The notes under the pieces: model-generated
The model's input: the letters and a program-made list of their open reading frames with translations, nothing else
Told to the model about the DNA's origin: nothing
Databases searched by the model: none
In this document: positions 41,993 through 50,042 of the stretch, piece after piece
How positions within the stretch are numbered: the first letter of the stretch is position 1
How the letters are laid out: every line of letters begins with the position of its first letter
Position numbers and translations under genes: made by a program
Origin: an uncultured Eubacterium sp.
GTDB taxonomy: Bacteria; Bacillota; Clostridia; Lachnospirales; CAG-274
Assembly (NCBI GenBank): GCA_900551755.1
Contig: URXK01000008.1
Location: 1-64,000, forward strand
Length of the DNA: 64,000 nucleotides
Direction of reading: 5' to 3'

Positions 41993-43307
41993 TTGATTTA
42001 AAGTAAAATAAAATTCCGATTATATCAGCTAATGCCCAGCCAATAGGCACAGAAAGCCAAATGCCTGTAACACCAATAAATGAAATTGATGAAAGAAGAT
42101 AAGCTAAAGCTACTCTTGTGCCGAGAGAAGCTATTGTTAATATAAGTGACATTGATGGTTTGTTGATAGCTCTGTAAAATCCATAAAGCAAAAATAAAAT
42201 GCCTATACCTATGTAGCAAGCACCTTCTATTCTTAAATATTTAATACCTGCTTTTATTATTTCTATTTCTGTAGGTTCAATAAAAATTTCCATTAAAGGT
42301 TTTGCAAATATAAACACTAAACTACTTATTATTAAACAAAATATACTTACTGTAATAAGGGCACTTTTTATACCTTTTTCAATTCTTTCTTTTTTGCCTG
42401 CTCCATAGTTTTGGGCAACATAGGTTGAAAAGGCATTTCCAAAGTCTTGAACAGGCATATAAGCAAAGGAGTCAATTTTTACAGCAGCTGCAAAGGCTGC
42501 CATAATAACAGTGCCAAAGCTATTAACTAAGCCTTGAACCATTAATATACCAAAGTTCATTATTGATTGCTGTAAACTAGTTAGTACAGACAGATTAAAA
42601 ATAGTGTACAGGTTATGTTTATTCCAGTGCATATCATTTTTATTTGGTCTTAACTGTGGAAATTTAATAATTGTGTATGCTGTTATTCCTATTCCAGAAA
42701 TAAACTGTGAAAATACTGTCGCAATAGCAGCTCCCTTTACACCCCAATGAAGTATTAACACACATACTAAATCCAGTATTACATTTAAAATTGCAGATAA
42801 TGATAAAAATACAAGAGGGGTTATGGAATTGCCTATTGCTCTAAGTATGTTAGCAAAGTAATTATATAAAAATGTGGCTATAATTCCAATAAAAATAATA
42901 TTTAGATAATCTTTTATTAAAGGCTGAATTTCAATAGGTATTTGCAAAAACCATAGTATAAAATCCATAAAAACATAAACCAATACATTTAATGCAACAG
43001 AAATAATACCAATTAAAATAAATGACATAAAAATATTCTGACGCATTTTTGAATATTCTTTGCTTCCGTAATCCATAGAAATGCCTGCACTACAACCCAT
43101 ACATAAGCCTAAAATAATCGAAGTTAAAAATATCATTAGTGCATAAGAAGAACCTACAGCAGCTAATGCTTTTGAACCTAAAAATCTGCCAACAACCCAA
43201 GTGTCTGCTATGTTGTACATTTGTTGCAAAAGGTTGCCTAGCATAAGAGGTAGGGCAAAAAGTAATATGTTTATTGTTATTGACCCTTTTGTTAAATTTC
43301 TTTCCAT
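41967..43307 (-). CDS. MATE family efflux transporter
   Basis: A 446-residue integral membrane protein with about twelve helices in two related halves; the start KGSITINILLFALPLMLGNLLQQMYNIADTWVVGRFLGSKALAAVG is a MATE signature. It exports cationic compounds with Na+ or H+ exchange. The last codons lie within the convergent terminator stem. Substrate unknown. Confidence 0.94.
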   Translation of the reverse strand: MERNLTKGSITINILLFALPLMLGNLLQQMYNIADTWVVGRFLGSKALAAVGSSYALMIFLTSIILGLCMGCSAGISMDYGSKEYSKMRQNIFMSFILIGIISVALNVLVYVFMDFILWFLQIPIEIQPLIKDYLNIIFIGIIATFLYNYFANILRAIGNSITPLVFLSLSAILNVILDLVCVLILHWGVKGAAIATVFSQFISGIGITAYTIIKFPQLRPNKNDMHWNKHNLYTIFNLSVLTSLQQSIMNFGILMVQGLVNSFGTVIMAAFAAAVKIDSFAYMPVQDFGNAFSTYVAQNYGAGKKERIEKGIKSALITVSIFCLIISSLVFIFAKPLMEIFIEPTEIEIIKAGIKYLRIEGACYIGIGILFLLYGFYRAINKPSMSLILTIASLGTRVALAYLLSSISFIGVTGIWLSVPIGWALADIIGILFYFKSKKLRDCQL

Positions 43308-43323
43308 TTTTTCTCATAATATA

Positions 43324-43359
43324 TCAAAAAATCCACCTGTTATAAGGCAGATTTTTTGA
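43324..43359 (-). terminator. Terminator of the DUF975 gene
   Basis: TCAAAAAATC (43324-43333) pairs with GATTTTTTGA (43350-43359), with an inner stem. On the minus strand the 3' arm supplies the T-run. Confidence 0.7.
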
Positions 43360-43365
43360 GCTTTG

Positions 43366-44154
43366 TTATAATTTTTCTATAATTTCTCCATTAATTGTTT
43401 CGATACTGTTTTCATTTTTTATTTCTTCATAAAATCCGGCACTAACAGTCCACACATAAGGAAAAACATAAATTCCGGCTATGTAGAATGTAATTAAGAT
43501 AAGTAATACCCAACCTATAAGTGTCATATCTAGCTTAAAAAGCTCCCATTTATGTCCTTTCATCATTTTAAAACTTAATTTAATAGTATCAATTATGCCT
43601 AAGTCATTGTCGTATATTATATAACAAGTCATTCTAAAGCTATATGATATGTATAATAATGCTATAAACATAAGAGTATATATTAACAAAAATACAATTA
43701 AAAAGATAGCTGAGTTATCCTCTGTAATAAAAAGAATTACAAACATCGGAATACAAAGGATAATCATAACAATAAAAGATAATAAGCCTTCAATTAATGT
43801 AATTAAAAATAACTTTAATCCTTTTTTAGAAAATCCGTTAAAAATATCTTTTATGCTATTTTGTTCTCCTCTATAAACCTTAAGGCAATACCAGATAAAA
43901 CCATTCATTAAAAGTAAACTTATTATTGATATTATAATTTGAAAAGCCGTATAGACATTAAGTCCAATATAATCCTCATTTCCTAAAAAATTAGACAACC
44001 CCAAAGCACATACCATATAAACTTCAAATATAATTAGCATTAGAAAATTAATAAGCCCAAATACAAGTGTGGCTAAATAAGGATTTGATGAGCTTTGTTT
44101 TAATTGCTTTTTTGCCTTTGCTTTGATTTGTAATCGTCTTTCCTTCTGTGTCAT
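43366..44154 (-). CDS. DUF975 family membrane protein
   Basis: A 262-residue protein with about five to six membrane helices. The N-terminal basic segment (QKERRLQIKAKAKKQLK) is followed by the first helix, and the DUF975 hallmark FRMTCYIIYDNDLGIIDTIKLSFKMMKGHKWELFKLD lies near the C terminus. Function unknown. ATG 44154 follows GGGAGGTG with good spacing; the longer frame has no site. Separate unit between two terminators. Confidence 0.82.
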   Translation of the reverse strand: MTQKERRLQIKAKAKKQLKQSSSNPYLATLVFGLINFLMLIIFEVYMVCALGLSNFLGNEDYIGLNVYTAFQIIISIISLLLMNGFIWYCLKVYRGEQNSIKDIFNGFSKKGLKLFLITLIEGLLSFIVMIILCIPMFVILFITEDNSAIFLIVFLLIYTLMFIALLYISYSFRMTCYIIYDNDLGIIDTIKLSFKMMKGHKWELFKLDMTLIGWVLLILITFYIAGIYVFPYVWTVSAGFYEEIKNENSIETINGEIIEKL

Positions 44155-44214
44155 AAAAAAACACCTCCCTATCTTTATAATAATATTATACAATAATATA
44201 CAGTTTATGACAAT

Positions 44215-44246
44215 AAAAAATCTGCTCTTACAGTTATAAGAGCAGA
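44215..44246 (-). terminator. Terminator of the DUF1292 gene
   Basis: TCTGCTCTTA (44221-44230) pairs with TAAGAGCAGA (44237-44246); on the minus strand TTTTTTATTG follows. Confidence 0.85.
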
Positions 44247-44266
44247 TAATTAATAATTATAAAAAA

Positions 44267-44671
44267 TTACTCGTTTTCGTCCTCGTCTTCATACTCGTAA
44301 TCTTCGTCGTCTTCCTCGTCCCATTCTTCTTCGCTGTCAAGCATATCATCAATAGCTCCAACAACAACCTCGAATTCTTCGTCAGACTCAATATTGCTTA
44401 ATTCAAAGCCGTCTTCATTTTCAGCTTCGGCATATTCATAAATGAAAGACTCCTCACCGTCTTCACTTACTAAGGCAATATACTGCTTGTTTGGATATTC
44501 CTCAACTTCAAAAACACCAATAACAATACACTTAACTTCTGTATTGTCCTCAAGCATAAGTGTCATATACTGATGGTCGTGACCGCAACCACAATCATCA
44601 CCGTGTTCGTGTGTATGCTCGTGGTCGTGTCCGCAGCCACAGCCACAAGTCTTGTTTTCCATATCTTCCAT
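44267..44671 (-). CDS. DUF1292 protein with N-terminal His/Cys metal-binding tract
   Basis: A 134-residue acidic protein. Residues 8-33 are two CGCGHDH units joined by His/Asp-rich sequence; then the DUF1292 core (YMTLMLEDNTEVKCIVIGVFEV, NKQYIALVSED) and a tail of more than twenty Asp/Glu residues. Ordinary DUF1292 proteins lack the His/Cys block. It may bind Zn or Ni (inference from composition). A GGAGG site precedes ATG 44671. DUF1292 genes are often found beside ruvX and alaS, but not here. Confidence 0.8.
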   Translation of the reverse strand: MEDMENKTCGCGCGHDHEHTHEHGDDCGCGHDHQYMTLMLEDNTEVKCIVIGVFEVEEYPNKQYIALVSEDGEESFIYEYAEAENEDGFELSNIESDEEFEVVVGAIDDMLDSEEEWDEEDDEDYEYEDEDENE

Positions 44672-44745
44672 TTCAAAGCCTCCTTATAATGTGATAAATT
44701 GATTATAACATCAAATACCATAAATTACAATTAAATATTGTGTAA

Positions 44746-45009
44746 TTATTTGTTAATTTCATTGTCAGAATTATTGTTTAACTCTGCTTTAAATTTTTTT
44801 CTAGCCTTAGCTGTCATAGCTATGCCTATAGCTCCAGCAACTATAACGGCAAAAACAAAAAGGGCAATAAATAAAATAATTGTACCTATTGACATACCCA
44901 TATAGTAAAGTTTAAAACCGTAAAGAACTACTATAAAAATAGCTATTAAGGCTGTAACTACTTGTATTACAAGCAAGTTTCTTGTTAATTTTTGTGTTTT
45001 GTTATCCAT
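44746..45009 (-). CDS. Small two-helix membrane protein, unknown function
   Basis: An 87-residue protein with two membrane segments (LLVIQVVTALIAIFIVVLY and TIILFIALFVFAVIVAGAIG) and charged ends (TKARKKFKAEL). No family was recognised. It has an AGGAGG-like site before ATG 45009 and lies between the DUF1292 gene and gpr. Confidence 0.65.
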   Translation of the reverse strand: MDNKTQKLTRNLLVIQVVTALIAIFIVVLYGFKLYYMGMSIGTIILFIALFVFAVIVAGAIGIAMTAKARKKFKAELNNNSDNEINK

Positions 45010-45062
45010 ATTATCCCTCCTGATTTATAATAACATATAGAGGGCGTTTTAGAAAGTGTTTT

Positions 45063-46031
45063 TTAAAACTTATATTTATTAATATCATTTATATTTATTC
45101 CAGGGTGGAGAGCTATATTTATGCTATTGGCAATAATATTTACAATATTTTCAACTACAGCATCAACCTCCTTTGGAGTAACAAACATATTTTCTGTATA
45201 AGGGTCAAGGACATCTTTTATTAAGTTGTATTTTTCTTCTTCTGCTGTGTCTTTTAACATATTGTAAAAACTAGAGCCTTTTTTACTTTCTTTTAAAAGG
45301 GCATCAATAACCTTTTCTATAGTGTCATTAGCCATTGTGGCAGCATCAACTACTGTTGGCACTCCAATAGCAATAACTGGTACTCCTAAGCTATCTTTAT
45401 TTAATGTTTTTCTTTTGTTGCCTACACCTGCACCAGGAGCTACACCTGTGTTTGATAGCTGAATGGTAGAATTTACCCTTGATACCTTTCTTGCCGCTAA
45501 AGCATCAATGGCAATAACTAGGTCTGGCTTAACTCTGTCTGTTACACCTTTTACAACTTCTACTGTTTCAATACCTGTCATACCCATTACACCAGGAGCA
45601 AGGGCTGCAACAGAGGCAACAGAGTTGTTAATATCATCTGGCACAGTGTCTTTTATATGCCTTGTTACAAGTATTTTATCAATAGCTTTTGGTCCAAGTG
45701 AGTCTGGTGTAATATGAAGGTTGCCAAGACCAATAACTAGTGTAGTGTTTAAATTTTTAGGACAAAGTTTTTTGATTTTTTTGCTTAATATTTCAATTAA
45801 CTTTTCGTGAGCTTCAATGTCATTTTCTTTTATAAATTCGCTTTCAAGTGTTATATAAGTACCTATTGGTCTGCCCATTTGTTCAGCACCCTTTGCATTT
45901 GTGATTTCAACAACAGTAAGATAGGTGTTTTCTAGGTTACATTCTTCTTTTTTTACATCTATTCCATCAGGTGAATTGCATATATTTTCGGCTATTTCTA
46001 GTGCCAAATCTGTGTATGGTGAAAATTTCAT
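45063..46031 (-). CDS. gpr: GPR endopeptidase (spore protease)
   Basis: A 322-residue aspartic-type protease that degrades small acid-soluble spore proteins at germination. It starts FSPYTDLALEIAENI, with VIGLGNLHITPDSLGPKAIDKI and IAIDALAARKVSRVNSTIQLSNTGVAPGAGVGNKR, the most conserved core. The N-terminal pro-part is self-removed in the spore. Divergent from rpsT, a common clostridial arrangement. Direct evidence for sporulation together with sigK. Confidence 0.97.
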   Translation of the reverse strand: MKFSPYTDLALEIAENICNSPDGIDVKKEECNLENTYLTVVEITNAKGAEQMGRPIGTYITLESEFIKENDIEAHEKLIEILSKKIKKLCPKNLNTTLVIGLGNLHITPDSLGPKAIDKILVTRHIKDTVPDDINNSVASVAALAPGVMGMTGIETVEVVKGVTDRVKPDLVIAIDALAARKVSRVNSTIQLSNTGVAPGAGVGNKRKTLNKDSLGVPVIAIGVPTVVDAATMANDTIEKVIDALLKESKKGSSFYNMLKDTAEEEKYNLIKDVLDPYTENMFVTPKEVDAVVENIVNIIANSINIALHPGININDINKYKF

Positions 46032-46082
46032 TTTATCATCTCCTTTTTATTATATTTTTTATAAAAAATTGTAAAATATTCA

Positions 46083-46111
46083 TTGACAAAAAATATAAAA
46101 TAATATATAAT
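46083..46111 (+). promoter_or_regulatory. Consensus promoter of rpsT
   Basis: TTGACA (46083-46088), 17-nt spacer, TATAAT (46106-46111): exact consensus. Confidence 0.9.
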
Positions 46112-46118
46112 AGTTCAA

Positions 46119-46177
46119 GTGTGATTTGTTGGTGCAGTCGTTCTGCATCCTTTAAACCCCTCTAAGTTAAATTACAC
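46119..46177 (+). other. Structured 5' leader of rpsT
   Basis: GTGTGATTT (46119-46127) pairs with AAATTACAC (46169-46177), enclosing GGTGCAG (46131-46137), TCGTT loop, CTGCATC (46143-46149) and a single-stranded pyrimidine stretch ACCCCTCT. It starts at the transcription start and ends about 57 nt before the start codon. A ribosomal-protein leader is plausible; no family was recognised. Confidence 0.5.
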
Positions 46178-46234
46178 AATGTTAATGTTTATATTATAGA
46201 TTATATTTGTTTTATTATTCGGGAGGAATACATT

Positions 46235-46498
46235 ATGGCTAACATTAAGTCTGCTAAGAAGAGAATTTTAGTTATCAACAAGAAGACATTAAGAAATAAG
46301 ATGGTTGCATCTGCAACTAAGACTGCTATCAAGAAGGTAGTTGTTGCTGTAAACGCTGGTGATAAGGCTGTTGCTACAGATGCTTTAAAGGCTGCTACTA
46401 AGGCTATTGATATGGCTTGTACTAAGGGTATCCTTCACAAGAACAATGCTTCTAGAAAGAAGTCTAGACTTGCTAAGCTTGTAAACAAGATGGCTTAA
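46235..46498 (+). CDS. rpsT: 30S ribosomal protein S20
   Basis: An 87-residue helical protein rich in Lys and Ala: [22 protein letters not shown], then [21 protein letters not shown]. It binds 16S rRNA early in assembly. GGGAGG precedes ATG 46235. It has a consensus promoter and a 5' leader of about 115 nt. Confidence 0.98.
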   Translation: MANIKSAKKRILVINKKTLRNKMVASATKTAIKKVVVAVNAGDKAVATDALKAATKAIDMACTKGILHKNNASRKKSRLAKLVNKMA

Positions 46499-46522
46499 TT
46501 TAAAAATATTTGAAATTTGTTA

Positions 46523-46551
46523 TTGACAAATTAATATTAATATTATATACT
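46523..46551 (+). promoter_or_regulatory. Promoter directed into a hairpin terminator
   Basis: TTGACA (46523-46528), 17-nt spacer, TATACT (46546-46551). The hairpin at 46565 begins 13 nt after the -10 box. Confidence 0.7.
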
Positions 46552-46554
46552 ATG

Positions 46555-46779
46555 TTTATACAAGGGCGTTGAAGCTATTAGGCTTCGACGCCTCGTTTTG
46601 TTTTTATGAGTTTTTTCAGCTTGAAGTGTGCGTTGTTCAAGCTGTAACCCCTTTTTATTTACTTTTACAACATTTAAACCTTTAAATAAAGACTCCTTCC
46701 TCTGTGCTTTTATTTTATGTGTTGTGCTACATTGTGCTTTGTGTAGCGGACAAAATTGAGCTTCAACGCCTTGTATAAA
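46555..46779. mobile_element. MITE-like element with terminal inverted repeats
   Basis: TATACAAGGGCGTTGAAGCT (46557-46576) is repeated inverted at 46759-46777 with a single-base gap, extended by two or three T/A on each side. The 225-bp interior has no credible gene; an open frame on the minus strand is low-complexity and Lys/Arg-rich. Size, inverted ends and absence of coding fit a miniature inverted-repeat element. No clear target duplication was identified. Confidence 0.55.
46564..46610 (+). terminator. Hairpin terminator inside the MITE-like element
   Basis: GGCGTTGAAGC (46565-46575) pairs with GCTTCGACGCC (46582-46592), then TCGTTTTGTTTTT. It may end rpsT transcription or a short RNA from the promoter upstream. 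Confidence 0.75.
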
Positions 46780-46810
46780 AAATAACGGGTTTGGTGGACC
46801 CGTTATTTTT
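46777..46810 (-). terminator. Terminator of recD2
   Basis: AAAAATAACGGGT (46778-46790) pairs with ACCCGTTATTTTT (46798-46810). Confidence 0.85.
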
Positions 46811-46820
46811 ATACTAATTT

Positions 46821-49067
46821 TTAATTGTTTTCTGCAAAATCTGCAAATTCTCTTAATTTGTTGCAAAGTCCTGTATATCTGCTTATTTCTCTGTTGTTGT
46901 CAACCATTCTATATATGGTGTTTTCAGCACCAGCAATAACTGCTAATTGTTTTGCTCTTGTAAGCCCTGTATACAATAAATTTCTTGACATAAGCATATC
47001 TGGACCGTTTAAAAGAGGCATAACAACTGCCTTGTATTCGCTACCCTGACTTTTGTGTATTGTTACAGCATAGCTTAAATCAATTTCGTCCATTTGTGTA
47101 AAGTCATAATGCACAACCTTGTTATCGTCAAAAAGTATTTCAACATATTCGTTGTCTAAATCCATATATGTTATTATGCCTTCATCACCGTTAAAAACAC
47201 CTACACCATCTTCTGTTATTTTGCCTGTTTCTACAATTTTCCATTCAACATTGTAGTTGTTTTTTATTTGCATTACTTTGTCGCCTTCTCTAAACTTAAT
47301 GCCTCTAAATTCCTTTTCTCTCTTGTTTGAAGATGGAGGGTTAAGGGCTTCTTGCAAAATGGCATTTAATGCAGTAACGCCTAAAGGTGATTTTCGCATT
47401 GGAGTAAGAACCTGTATATCCTTTATTGGGTCACATTGCAAATATTTTGGCAACCTTACAGCCACTAAGCTAACTATTAATGAGCTTAATTCTTGTGCAT
47501 TATTTCTTCGCATAAAGAAAAAGTCTTTATCTTTTTGCTTAATGTCTGGATATTCGCCTTTGTTTATTTTATGAGCATTTGTAATAATAGCACTTTCTTG
47601 AGCTTGTCTAAATATTTCTGTAAGTCTGCACACTTTTATTACATTAGAGTTTATAATATCTCTTAATACATTACCAGGTCCAACTGATGGCAACTGATTG
47701 CTGTCACCAACTATTATTAATCTTGTGCCTTGAGGTATAGCCTTAAGCAATGAGTGCATAAGTAATATATCTATCATTGAGCTTTCATCAATAATAATAA
47801 CATCAGCTTCAATAGGGTTATCCTCATCTTTTTCAAATGTTTGACTTCTTGAATTTTCGTTTACAAAATTTATGCCTAAAAGTCTGTGTATTGTTTGTGC
47901 CTTGTGACCTGTGGCTTCTTCCATTCTTTTGGCTGCTCTGCCTGTAGGTGCAGCAAGTTCTATTTCATAGCCTTCTGCCTCACAAAGCTGAATTATAGCA
48001 TTTATAATAGTTGTTTTACCTGTACCGGGGCCACCTGTTATAACAAGCACACCGTTTTCCATAGCTGATTGTATAGCATCTCTCTGCTGTGGTGCAAATC
48101 TTATTTTATTTACATTTTCAAGGGCGTCTATTTCGTTGCCGTAGTTATAAATACTGTCAAGATTTATAGAACTAAGTTCGTATAATTTTCTTGAAACATA
48201 GCCTTCAGCATAATAGAAAAAGTTAAGGTATACTCTTGTAGCATTTTCAGCTTTTTCAATCCATATCTGGCTTTCAATGTGCATACTTGTAAGCTCGTTT
48301 GATATTATTTCTGGAGCTATTTGCAAAAGTTCTGTTGTTTTTTCAATAACTTCTTCAATAGGTAAGTATACATTACCATTGTTAGCACCAGAGTTTAGTA
48401 TATATTTAACACCAGCTCTAATTCTAAAAGGTGAATCCTTTGCAATACCTACATTTTCAGCTATTTTATCTGCAATTTTAAAGCCTATACCAAAAATATC
48501 CTCAGCTAGAGAATAAGGATTTTTTCTAACAATGTCTATAGTTTTATCCTTATATTTTTTGTATATTCTTATAGCATAAGAGGGAGAAATACCATACTCA
48601 CCTAAGAAAAGTAAAGCGTGTCTTTCTTCTGTCTTTTCTCTGTACATTTCACCTATAGACATTGCTTTTTCTCGGCTTATGCCTCTAAGTTCTGCAAGCC
48701 TTTCAGGTTCAGTATCCATTATTGTTAAAGTATCTTTGCCAAATTTGTCTACAATTTTTTTAGCTATTTTAGGTCCAATACCCTTTATAACACCACTAGC
48801 TAAATATAGTTCAATGGCTCTTTCAGACCTAGGCTCTGTTTTTTCACATATTTCAATATTAATTTGTTCACCATAAAAGTGATGAGTAACTACACTGCCA
48901 GTTACTTTTACACTTTCACCTTGACTTATTGATGGGGCATAGCCAACACAGGTCATTTCTTCGTCATCTCTATCTTTAATATCTGTAACAGTAAAAATAG
49001 CATAGCCATTTTCGTTGTTATAAAAAGTGACCTTTTCAACAATGCCTTCTATGGTAAGTGTGTTCAT
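46821..49067 (-). CDS. recD2: RecD-like DNA helicase (RecD2)
   Basis: A 748-residue SF1B helicase. N-terminal OB-like region (IEGIVEKVTFYNNENGYAIF) and helix-hairpin-helix (GIGPKIAKKIVDKFG) typical of RecD2, then Walker A ITGGPGTGKTTI, Walker B VIIDESSMID, IVGDSNQLPSVGPG and the C-terminal VTIHKSQGSEYKAVV and LLYTGLTRAK. It unwinds DNA 5' to 3' in repair, independently of RecBCD. Single-gene unit with a terminator. Confidence 0.96.
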   Translation of the reverse strand: MNTLTIEGIVEKVTFYNNENGYAIFTVTDIKDRDDEEMTCVGYAPSISQGESVKVTGSVVTHHFYGEQINIEICEKTEPRSERAIELYLASGVIKGIGPKIAKKIVDKFGKDTLTIMDTEPERLAELRGISREKAMSIGEMYREKTEERHALLFLGEYGISPSYAIRIYKKYKDKTIDIVRKNPYSLAEDIFGIGFKIADKIAENVGIAKDSPFRIRAGVKYILNSGANNGNVYLPIEEVIEKTTELLQIAPEIISNELTSMHIESQIWIEKAENATRVYLNFFYYAEGYVSRKLYELSSINLDSIYNYGNEIDALENVNKIRFAPQQRDAIQSAMENGVLVITGGPGTGKTTIINAIIQLCEAEGYEIELAAPTGRAAKRMEEATGHKAQTIHRLLGINFVNENSRSQTFEKDEDNPIEADVIIIDESSMIDILLMHSLLKAIPQGTRLIIVGDSNQLPSVGPGNVLRDIINSNVIKVCRLTEIFRQAQESAIITNAHKINKGEYPDIKQKDKDFFFMRRNNAQELSSLIVSLVAVRLPKYLQCDPIKDIQVLTPMRKSPLGVTALNAILQEALNPPSSNKREKEFRGIKFREGDKVMQIKNNYNVEWKIVETGKITEDGVGVFNGDEGIITYMDLDNEYVEILFDDNKVVHYDFTQMDEIDLSYAVTIHKSQGSEYKAVVMPLLNGPDMLMSRNLLYTGLTRAKQLAVIAGAENTIYRMVDNNREISRYTGLCNKLREFADFAENN

Positions 49068-49178
49068 AGTGTCAATCCTTCGTTATAAATCTTTTACTTT
49101 CTATTATTATTATTTTATACTTTATTTCTTTACTTTGCAAGTATCTATTTGACTTATCAAAATAAATGTAAAATTCGA

Positions 49179-49207
49179 TTGATTATTGTATAAAAATCTG
49201 TTATTAT
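49179..49207 (+). promoter_or_regulatory. Promoter of the pur operon
   Basis: TTGATT (49179-49184), 17-nt spacer, TATTAT (49202-49207). A 10-bp hairpin, GCTTTTACTGT/ACAGTAAAGC at 49220-49250, is in the 5' leader. No purine riboswitch or clear PurR box was found. Confidence 0.6.
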
Positions 49208-49295
49208 ATAAATATAATTGCTTTTACTGTGCTTGTGGTGACAGTAAAGCATAAATAATATTGTCAAAATTAACTTATTAAGCGAGGTAATTAAA

Positions 49296-50012
49296 ATGGA
49301 AAAGCTTGATTTACTCTATGTTGGTAAGGCTAAGAAGGTATATGCAACAAATGACCCAACTCTCTGTATTTTTGAATACAAAGACGATGCTACTGCTTTT
49401 AATGGTCAGAAGAAAGGCTCATTTGATGGTAAGGGTATTATTAACAATCAGATGGCTAACTTTATATTTAGACTTCTTGAAAAAGAGGGTATTAAGACTC
49501 ATTTAGTAGAAGAAATGTCACCTAGAGAAACTCTTGTTAAAAAGGTTGATATTATTCCTCTTGAAGTTATTGTAAGAAATATTGCTGCTGGTTCTTTCTC
49601 TAAGAGATATGGCGTTAAGGAAGGTACTCCTTTTGTTGCTCCAACTCTTGAATTTAGTTACAAAAATGATGAGCTTGGTGACCCACTTATTAATGATTAT
49701 CAGGCTATTGCTTTAGGTATTGTTACTAAGGAAGAAATCGCTGTTATTTCTGATATGGCATTTAAGGTTAATGAAGCACTTAAGAAGATTTTCTTAAATA
49801 TTGGTATTAAGCTTGTTGACTTTAAGATTGAGCTTGGTAAGACTGCTGATGGCGAAATTGTTCTTGCTGATGAAATTAGCCCAGATACTTGCAGACTTTG
49901 GGATGCAGAAACTAACAAAAAGCTTGATAAGGACAGATTCAGACTTGATTTAGGCGAGTTTGGTGATGTTTATAGAGAAGTTTGGGGAAGACTTACTGAA
50001 TTTTATAAGTAA
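49296..50012 (+). CDS. purC: SAICAR synthase PurC
   Basis: A 238-residue enzyme adding aspartate to CAIR in purine synthesis. LLYVGKAKKVYATND, the ATP-grasp segment IPLEVIVRNIAAGSFSKRYG, DDALINDYQA-like block (GDPLINDYQA) and VLADEISPDTCRLWD are all present. First gene of purC-purF-purB-purA, reached by a promoter and a leader hairpin. Confidence 0.97.
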   Translation: MEKLDLLYVGKAKKVYATNDPTLCIFEYKDDATAFNGQKKGSFDGKGIINNQMANFIFRLLEKEGIKTHLVEEMSPRETLVKKVDIIPLEVIVRNIAAGSFSKRYGVKEGTPFVAPTLEFSYKNDELGDPLINDYQAIALGIVTKEEIAVISDMAFKVNEALKKIFLNIGIKLVDFKIELGKTADGEIVLADEISPDTCRLWDAETNKKLDKDRFRLDLGEFGDVYREVWGRLTEFYK

Positions 50013-50042
50013 TTAAATGTTTTATTATTGGAGGTAAACATA

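Noticed and set aside
46543..46866. A 107-codon open frame on the minus strand between rpsT and recD2
   Set aside because: It lies across the MITE-like element and the recD2 terminator; Lys/Arg-rich low complexity, typical of translated repeats.
49068..49295. Purine riboswitch before purC
   Set aside because: No conserved junction core is seen; only a simple 10-bp hairpin.
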